Notes under the pieces: generated by a model | The model's input: only the letters and a program-made list of their open reading frames with translations | What the model was told of the DNA's origin: nothing | Database searches by the model: none | Origin: Limibacillus halophilus | GTDB lineage: Bacteria > Pseudomonadota > Alphaproteobacteria > Kiloniellales > CECT-8803 | Direction: 5' to 3' | Assembly: GCF_014191775.1 (NCBI RefSeq) | Contig: NZ_JACHXA010000003.1 | Span: 1-64,000, forward strand | DNA length: 64,000 nt | Shown: piece by piece, positions 20,201 through 29,200 of the stretch | Numbering within the stretch: the stretch's first letter is position 1 | Layout: the number at the start of each line of letters is the position of its first letter | Translations under genes and position numbers: made by a program

Positions 20201-23200
20201 CACAATGCTTATCGGGTCCGCAATCAGAGTGAACGCCAGCGTTTGCGTTTCCTCAATGGTGATATCCGCGCCGTCGGAATCGTCCGCCCCGTTGTTGTCA
20301 ATGACTTCCGCCGCCGAGATGCTCGCAAGGTTCCCGGACCCGCTATAAACCCCAGCAGCAGTGGCCCGCAAAGACACGACCAGCGTTGCATTTCCGCCCG
20401 CCGGAATGTCACCGACCTGCCATGCGCCACCGGCCGTATCGAACACCCCTTGGCTGATGGCTTCAATCTGCCGGTCGTCGAAACCCGCGGCATGGAAGCT
20501 ATCCTGCACCACAACATCCTTGGCGATTTCGGTCGGGGAATTGTTTGTCACCACGATCGTGAACTCGGGACGCGAGAGCACAACGACCGGGCTCGCGTTG
20601 ACTGTCTTGGAAAGCGACAGATTCAATGTCGGGATGCTGTCGACCTCAACCCGCACCGTAGAACTTTCAGCCTGTCCCGCGGTCGGCGTAGCCAAAACTG
20701 TCAGGTCACAGAACTGCTGCGCGCCCGTATCGTTGCGCGGCGCGGTCCAAAGCGGCAATTGCGCGGTGTTGTTACCGTCAACAAAGAAACCGTTGCCCGC
20801 AAGGTTCCCGTTGCAAGAAGCGCTCCAACTGTAGCTGGCCACAGGGAAACCAAACGCATCAATCGCCGTGGCGCTCAGTTGCGTGGTGCCCTCGCTCTCC
20901 ACCGGGTCCGGTAGGGCCGATGCCGTTTGAGTGAAAGAGGCCTTGTTCTCTGCCAGCACATCGACGCTGACAACGCCGTTGTTGTTGCCCCCAAGCGGGT
21001 CGCTGGCCATGCCGTCGCTCACCGTCGAATCGATGGTAACCGTCCGAGCCTGTCCGGCAGAGCCGCCAACATCGCCACGGAACGTCATGGTAATCGTTCG
21101 CCGCCCAACCAAGGGATCAAGCGGATCAAAATCCAAGGCGCCCGGTAGCCAGCGGCCAAGGCCGATGTTTGAGTTATAGGAGAAGTCCTGATTGAGTGTA
21201 GCGCCTTCAACCGACACGAAGGACAAGCCATCGGCGGGCAACACATCAATATCTACTTGCGTTTGATTGACGTTGGCAGGTCCGCCGTTCCGCACCTCTA
21301 GAGTAACGGTCACATCCTCGCCACTGAAAACCGCCGCAGGCGTCCGCGTCACCAGTAATGACAGATCTGCCTCCGGTTCGGCGATAACACCCACATCGGT
21401 CCTGCGAGAGGCACTGCCCAAATTGGTGGCCGTCGCCAAGGAATAGAAAGCGCAGTCCTGTTGGATCGCCGTTGTATTGGCAGGCGCGGTCCAGGTTACG
21501 TCGCGCGAATTGTTGCCGAGGCCATCCTCGGGCGTTCCATCGGCAAAGGCGCCGTTACCACCCAAAGGTGCCGGGCAAAATGCGAACCACTCATATGAAA
21601 TGAAGCTCCCTTCAAGCGAGGCCATCACCGTTGCATTGGCATTCTGGCGCGGCCGCACCGGGTTCGGCAGCACGGACGGCAAGCTGTTGAAGAAGATACT
21701 GACCAGCCCGAAGCCCTCTACGGACTTAACGTCGCTATCATTATTGGGGTTCGGGTCGGCCTGGCTCGATGTGCCAAGGGATGCCGTTGTGAACGAAAGA
21801 ATGTCTTCCGCAATCATCCTGACCTTGACGGACAAGACGCGGCTTTGATCCCGATCCAGATTGTCGATGGTCCAGACCGCAGCGACAGGATCGAAGCTGT
21901 CCCCGCCCAGCCCGTCGAAAGTTATGCTGTCAGCCAAGGCCCCGGCGGGTAAAGATACCGATACCTGCACATTGTCCGCGCTGATGGCGTCGGGCCCGTT
22001 GTTCCTGGCCGTTACTATCAGATCGAAGAAGGAACCAACCTGCACCGCGGTATCGGACACACGCAAATCGATGCTGATGTCCGATCCAGTCGTCGAGGGG
22101 TGCAGCACCGTGACCGGCAAACTGCCAATGACCGGATCCGCACCGCCGGCACCGTCGTCAATCGTTACCTGGAGCGTGCAAAGCGCAGGGCCAAAGTCCG
22201 CAACGTTGTATTGAGGCGAGATCCAAATGGGGTCTTCGAGCGTGTTGTCCTCCACGCCACCGGCGGTGGTGAAACGACCACTATCGCCGAGCGCACAGGC
22301 GCTATCGTCCCAAAGATAGGTTAACGGCGCGCCCAGCAAGCTGCTGGCGGTCAAGGTTACGGCATAGTTCCCCTGGAAAAGTGCGCTGTCGGGTACCGCC
22401 AGCAGGTCCTCGATATTGATACGGTCCTGATCGATGATCGAAATGCGGATAGGACCGGAGAAGTTGTTGCCGTAGTCCGGCTCGACTAGCGCGGTTTCCA
22501 ACTGTCCGGCCAGCAGATAGTTGCCCAATCCCACTGGATCGCTTGTCGCGACTGCATCGATTTCCAGTGTCGTGGAGGCTCCTTCATTCAACGTACCGGT
22601 GGGGAACCACTCACCCGCCTGGGTGACAAATGCATCAACAGGCACGGCCGATTCCAAGTCCAGCTGCAATTCGTCAGGCAAGGACAGCCGGGCTGTGAGG
22701 GAACCAATGGATTCCAGGTTTACCAAACCGGGACCGTTGTTGCTAACGGTCAAGCGCAGCCGTGCGCGGCCGCCCAGAAGAACCGCTTTATCCAAGACCT
22801 CCAGCGATAAGGCCAGATCGACGTCCGGTTGCTCGGCAACACGGATTGAGTAAGACAAACTAACATCGTTCGCTGTGACGCCTGCGCCCACTGTCACGTC
22901 GAGTACGCAACTCAAAACCGCCGGAAACTCATCCGGGACAAAAAGCGGCGCTGTCCAGATCGGCTCAACGGCGCTGGCGTCGTCAAAGCTGCCAAGACTA
23001 ACACCGTCCGTACAGGATTGCGTCCACTGGAAGGTCATGGGACGCCCCAGGGAATTGCTCGCCTCCAGGCCCAGGAACCGTCCCTGGCCTTGTGACACAA
23101 GCGCCTGCACCGCAATGGGGATTGTATCCCAATCAATGAAAAGGGAGGGTTCCTGCAAGATCGAAACCCGGTTTACCAGATAACGCTCCAGCGTAGCGGA

Positions 23201-26200
23201 CGCTGGCATTGCGCCATCCGGGTCGGCCGGCGTCGCGCTCACCAGAGTGGCCGTCGCGGTCTGCAAATCGCTGCCTTCCGGATCAGGATTGCCGAAGTTG
23301 TTCGTATTGATGTCAACGGTGACGGTTAGAGTCGCGACAGCCGAAGGATTGAGCGAGGTTAACTGCCAAACCCCTGCTTCGCCGGGCGTCCCACCGGGCG
23401 TAAACGCGCCGTTCCCAACCAGCGTGTGTGCGGCGTAGTCCACGCCATCCGGGAGCACCACGTCGATCTGCAGATTGCTGCCGGGCGTTTGGCTCAAGTT
23501 GACGATGTTAAACTCATACTGCGCCTGCTCGCCGACGCCGCCCAGGACACGGTCGCTTCCGGCTTCGACAAGGGATTCGGCCAAAGCCGTCAAACCGTAG
23601 TTCGTAAAGGGCCCTGGATGTTCCAGGACTGTGAACGCCGAACCGTTCTGCTCGTCCGGCCACCAAAGCGACCGCGCATTGCCTTCAACGTTCATTTCAA
23701 CCCGAACGGAGCAGATTTGATCTGTGCCCGAAAGGTTATAAGGCGCGCGCCAGTCCCATTGCGCACTGGTTGGGTCCGAAAATTCAAAACTGCCGTCGAA
23801 CGGTACAAGCTCGTCAGAAAGATTCGGGCAATCCACAACCCAATTGTAGTTGATCGGACGGCTTAGTGCGTCCTGCGCGGTAACCTGTGTTCGCGCAAGG
23901 CCGTTCGACGGCACCGGCTGCGGGAACAGACCGAACAGCTCACCGGAATCGACCGTGATCGGATGCGTGGAGAGAACCGCCATATTGGCCGTGACACTAC
24001 TGTTGGCCGGGAACGGATCCGGCAATTCACCCACGACGCTGGCGGTCAAATCATGATCGCCCGCTTCCAATCCTTCGACCATGAAGGCCAGTGTCGCCTC
24101 CTCGCTGCTAACGGCGGGTGGCAGGCTCCAGGTCAAGGACGGCTCGTCGAAAGTACCAACCGACGGAGCGAACTCGCCGGGCATAAATCTGAACCCGGGA
24201 CCCGGCGGTACGATTGAAACCACGGCGTTTGCAATCGAACCGCTGTTGGCGCGCAGGGTCATCGTAACGGCTTCGGTTTCGGTCAGGAAAATCTGCTGAT
24301 CTCCCAACTCCAGCGCGAGGTCGGCACCAGCAGGAACGAGCAGATTGATCGCTGCGGTGTTATTGGCCGCGTTACTGTCGAACTCAGCCAAACGAAGCAG
24401 CGCTGCGTTTACCGCGATCTCCTGATCGGAGAAGGAGTTCCTAACCGTGATGATGTAGCTTTCGCTCGATCCGGCAGGCAGTTGGTCAAGCCGAAGCTGA
24501 CCACTGGCCACGTCATAACTCCAACCTGCCGAACCAGAGCCGGACTCGAAAACGAGACCCGCACCCTGTTGATCGCCAGGCAAAGGTACATTGATGACAA
24601 TATTGTTTGCTTGCGTGTTGGTGGTGGTGTTCGTGAGAGTGACAGTGAGATCGAACACTGCGCCCGGCTCTGGTTGGAATGTGCTCGCATCCAACTGAAC
24701 CGCCACATCTGTCGTGACGTTCAAGCGACGGAAACCTGCCTGGTGCCACTCACCATAGCTCTTGCCCCTAGCCAGCGGACGCCGCATGGCCAGGCCAATC
24801 AGGCCATCGTCCACGACCGCAAGATCATTGCCGCGATCGAACCCATCGATCACGCCTTGCCCATCCTCAATCGGGAAGTTGCCGAGAACACGAAGTGCAT
24901 AACCGCGGTCGAATAGGCCATCCTTGTTTATGTCCGTATGCAGGCCGCTGGCAGCGTCGATCTGATCGATGTTAACGCCCGGCGTGCAGTGCCGGCCGCC
25001 AGGTATGCTTTCAATCTCGAAATGCCCACAAACGTCATAGCTGACCAGGAAGGTACCGGGGCCCGGATAAAAAACCACATGCGGGTTGTCGGCATTGTGC
25101 AACGGCGAGGCCGCACCGGGTCCAGGCGTATAGACAATATCCCCTTCGTAAGGTCGAGATATCCTTCGGATTGGCGTTGTAAAAACGCCGCTGGTGGAGA
25201 GAATACGACCATAGATTTCCGTTTGACCGTTATCCGGCGCAAAGTTCTTACCAGCCCGGCGGCCTGCCCAAACCAGTAGATAGCGGTCTCCTGCACTGTC
25301 GTATGCGAGATCCGGCTCAAAAGCAGTACGCGTGCTTACCTCGCCAACCGGGGCAATGAAGGCATTTGGGAAAGATCCTTCCTTTGGGCGCTTCGTCAGA
25401 ATGATCGACGTTTCGTCTGGCTCTTCGTCAATAATAGCGAGATGGCCGCGGCCATCAGCGCCGCCGGCAAGAGGCAACAGGCTCGCGGCGTCTGCTTTGC
25501 TGAAGTGAACGCGGCTGTGCAGCGTTTCGGAACCGTCGTAGTCAAACTGCCCCGGCACCGGCTCGCCAATGTCCCAAGCCAGTCCCAGTTCTGCATCACC
25601 GGCCCCGGGAACAATCGTGACGCGGCCAACGCGTTGGTCCTCGGCACCGGCACCGCCGGCCAATACGACTCCGTATTGATGGTCGGAAATCAGCGAAGCT
25701 ACACCGCCGTTAACCCCAAAGCGCCCGGCAAAGACCTCATCAACCGGTAGCGCAATGGGATCACCTGCCGTGGGCCGTCCGGCCAAGGCGAAGGCAAAAT
25801 CGTTGAATGCACTCAAGTAAGCAACCGACGGGCGGAAGGTACTGCTGTAGGCCGTGGTGTCCAATCCTTGCGGGTTCGCGCCCGCCGCAACCTGAAAGGC
25901 TGCGCCGCTTCTGTTTGCCGGGTCGTAAGTCGCATCGCCCGCGAGCTCCCGATAGCGCGCGGTCTTGGGGACCATGGGGTCCAACGTGTCCCCTTCCACC
26001 GCCGCAATCTCGGTCCAGGCCAAAAGATATGTATCATCCTGCGGATTGTAGGCTATGGCCGGATGCCGGGCGCTGAGATTAAGACTGTCGTCCAGCGTCC
26101 AGGTCAAACGAGTCAGATCGGCGAAGCCATCCGCATCTCGGTCCAAGGGTTGGCCGGTAAAGGCGTCAATCCGCGCCGCGTAGAGTTCATAAACATCAGG

Positions 26201-29200
26201 CGCATCAGCCGTACTGGTCGCTGGGTCCTTGGCCTTGAATCGGATTTCCAGTACCTCCAGAAATTCGTGGCGGACCGAGTTGTAGGCGATGGCGATATCG
26301 CTGATCTCATCGCTGACCAATTGCAGCTGCGGATTGAGCGGCGAGAGGAAAACGATCGATTCCGGCGCAAAAAACGGGCTGGGATTCCCACTGCCGTCGA
26401 TATTGTCCGGAATGGCTTTCACATACCCGTAGCTGACCGGCGGTATTTCACCAATCTTGCGGTCGAACAGTCGCTGTGTCGATCCGCTGGCCGGACCGAA
26501 GGTTAAGTTCAGCGAAGCGCTGTCGTTGGCCGGGTCGTTGTCGTCACTGTCGGCACTGCTTGCCGCGGCGCTAAAACTCGCCGCCCCGCTATTGCTGCGG
26601 CCAAAAATCGAGAGCCTCATGGTCGCCGATTGCCCGGCTTCTAGGGCATTAATCTGCCATCTCGTGGAACTGGGTAACGCGCCGAGTGAAAACCCTCCCA
26701 GTTCCGTCCCTTGAACACTTCCGCTCGAGATCTCCAGATCGTGCAGGAGTACATTCTGGTCCAATGACAGATCGAGGTTGATGCCGAACATCGGCTCTGT
26801 GCCCAGGTTCGTGACGGTCAGAACCGGCTCAACCCATTCACCCTGCGCCAGGCTTACTGACGGGTTATCCCAGGAAACGGCAAGATCCCCGAGCGACCGC
26901 TGAGCATTCAAGGTTACCGAGAAGCGGTTGCTGCCTGCCGAAACGTCTGGATCAACAGCTTGTCCGTAGAGGCCGCGACTGTTCCCGAGAGCCCATACGG
27001 AAATGCTATGTGACGTCACCGCAGTGGTGGGCTTGATAGTGATTGCGGCGCTGGATACTCCGCCGTTGAAGTTGTCGGTTCTGAAAAATTCCGGGTCCGA
27101 TTGGACAGTCAAGAAAGCGTCGGGCGGTGGAAACGCTCCGGTCGGGTAATGCGGGAACAAGACATCATCGCCAAATAGAGCGACGACCGTCAGCGAATCA
27201 TCATTCAACCCGTCCTGCCCCACTCCGGGATCATCTGGCCCGCTGCTTGTGATGGTCCGGCGCAAAACCAGGTGTTCACCGACGAACACCTGCTGCCCGT
27301 CTAGCACCGGTGTTCCATTCGAAGCACGAACCAAAGAAGAGGCCTCAACACCTGGCGGTAGGCTGACTGCTGGCGTGTTGACGTTTATGTCTGCGATCAA
27401 GGTCGGCGGCGCGGTAAGCGTAATGGACACAGCCGCCTGATCGTTGCTTGGGTCGGGATCGGAAAGGGACTTACCCTCAACGTCAGTAGCATCGGCGAGA
27501 CTGGCGACGAGATCCAGTAGGCCCGATTGGTCGGATTTCAGGCGAATTCGTTGCGAGGCGACAAATGTATAAACGGCACCGCCGCCGCCATCGTCGATCG
27601 CCCCCAGCTGGAAGTTCTCCAGGCTCCAGATGTTGGTCGCAGGATCATAATTTGGCGAGGCATCCTGCCCAAAAGGTAGGGAGACACCTGGCGGCAAGGG
27701 TAAATTTACGCGTGCGCTCGCCGGCATGGACGTTTGTGAAACGAGAACTGCTGTCAGCAGCACTGTAAATTCTTGATCTTGTTCCAGCGAGCCGGCAAAG
27801 GTTAACGGCTCGACGATTTCCAGCCCAATGGCAAGGTCTGCCTGCCTCTCGACAATGCTTATCGATCGGCTGGCGAAGTCATTTGCCGCATTGGGGTCCG
27901 CGGGCGTGCTGGCGTTGCGCGTAATATCGAAAATCTGATCTGCCGCTGGAGTTGAACCAGCCGTAAGCGTGATCTGTAGAGTCGCTCTACCACCAGCAGC
28001 TATAGAGGGAACACTCCATTGTCCGTTGCCAAAGGTCCCCACGCCCAGTCCCGTGGTAGGATTGGTAAAGGTTGGCGGAATCGTTACGTCAAAAACTGCA
28101 TTGCTTGCCGCTTCAATCGACGAAAGGTTGTCGGCGATCAAGGTCACGCTCACCTGCCCCTCAGTCGGGATTTGCGTCGTATTACTTGAAAGGCTCACGC
28201 TTAAATCAGCGCTAGCGGAAGTCGTCACTGCCGCACTGGCGCTGTTATTCGTTCCGTTGGGATCGGCTTGCCCGCCGGCGTTGGCGCCGTTGTAGGTCGC
28301 AATGAGGGTTTGTTCACCCAAAGGCGATTCCTCGGCCCTGAACCGCGCAGTGATGGAGCGGTTAACGCCCGCTGGCCAGGTGTTGATCTTCCAGCGCAGT
28401 CCGTTCGCGGGCTGATCCACAATGGTTCCGTTGCCGCCCGGTTCGAACTGGACGAAGGTCAGACCCGGCGGCACGGTGAGGTCTGTATAAACGGTGGTAA
28501 GCTCCAGGTTTCCGTGATTCTTGCCGGCAATCGTGAAAAGCACCTCCTGCCCTGCCAACACCGTACTTTGATCTGGTATGACCGAAATGATCTCTATGTC
28601 CCCGGGTTGCGCGACTGTATTGACGGTTCTCTGGAACCTGTTGCTGGCATCGCTCAAATCAGGATCGGAGACGGGCAGCGACGCAAACTCGGCGGAAACG
28701 GTGGTGTTCGACACAGCAGAAGTTGCCCGCATGCGCAATTCGAACTGAACCACCTCGTCGACGGCGATATCGCGCTCAATGCGAAACTGGTTCGTCGCGG
28801 CGTCGTAGAAGAAGTTGGGCTGACCGAAGACGAGGCCTTGCTCAATGGTGAACCCCGCCGGAACGGTGGGGGCGACGACCAGCGGAAACTCCGCCGACGC
28901 CGTTGCCACTTCGGGCCCGAGGTTATGAACCTTCATGAAGAGGGTAACTTCATCACCCAGGTTCACTGAATTGCCATCAAACAAGAAGGGCTGACCGGCT
29001 GCCGTCAGGTTACGCAAAAAGGTCTTCGAGCCATTATTCGGCGACGTGAAGGTTAAGTCGGCAATAGGTCCCACCGTGTTGACGGTTCGCTGGAACGTGT
29101 TGCTGGCATCGCTCAAATCGGGATCGGAAACGGGCAGGGCCGCAAAGACAGTTGAGACAGTGGTGTTTGCCACGACCGAAGTTGCCCGGATTCGAACTTC

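Noticed and set aside
19589-20914. Long open frame (441 codons) on the plus strand inside the giant gene
   Set aside because: It is antisense to the giant minus-strand gene, has no recognisable domain, and its residue make-up (Arg-rich) is that of a shadow frame. Several similar ones exist along the same gene.
25128-25138. HutC-like sequence CGTATAGACAA
   Set aside because: It lies deep inside the giant coding sequence, matches the two upstream sites only partly, and has no gene start nearby.
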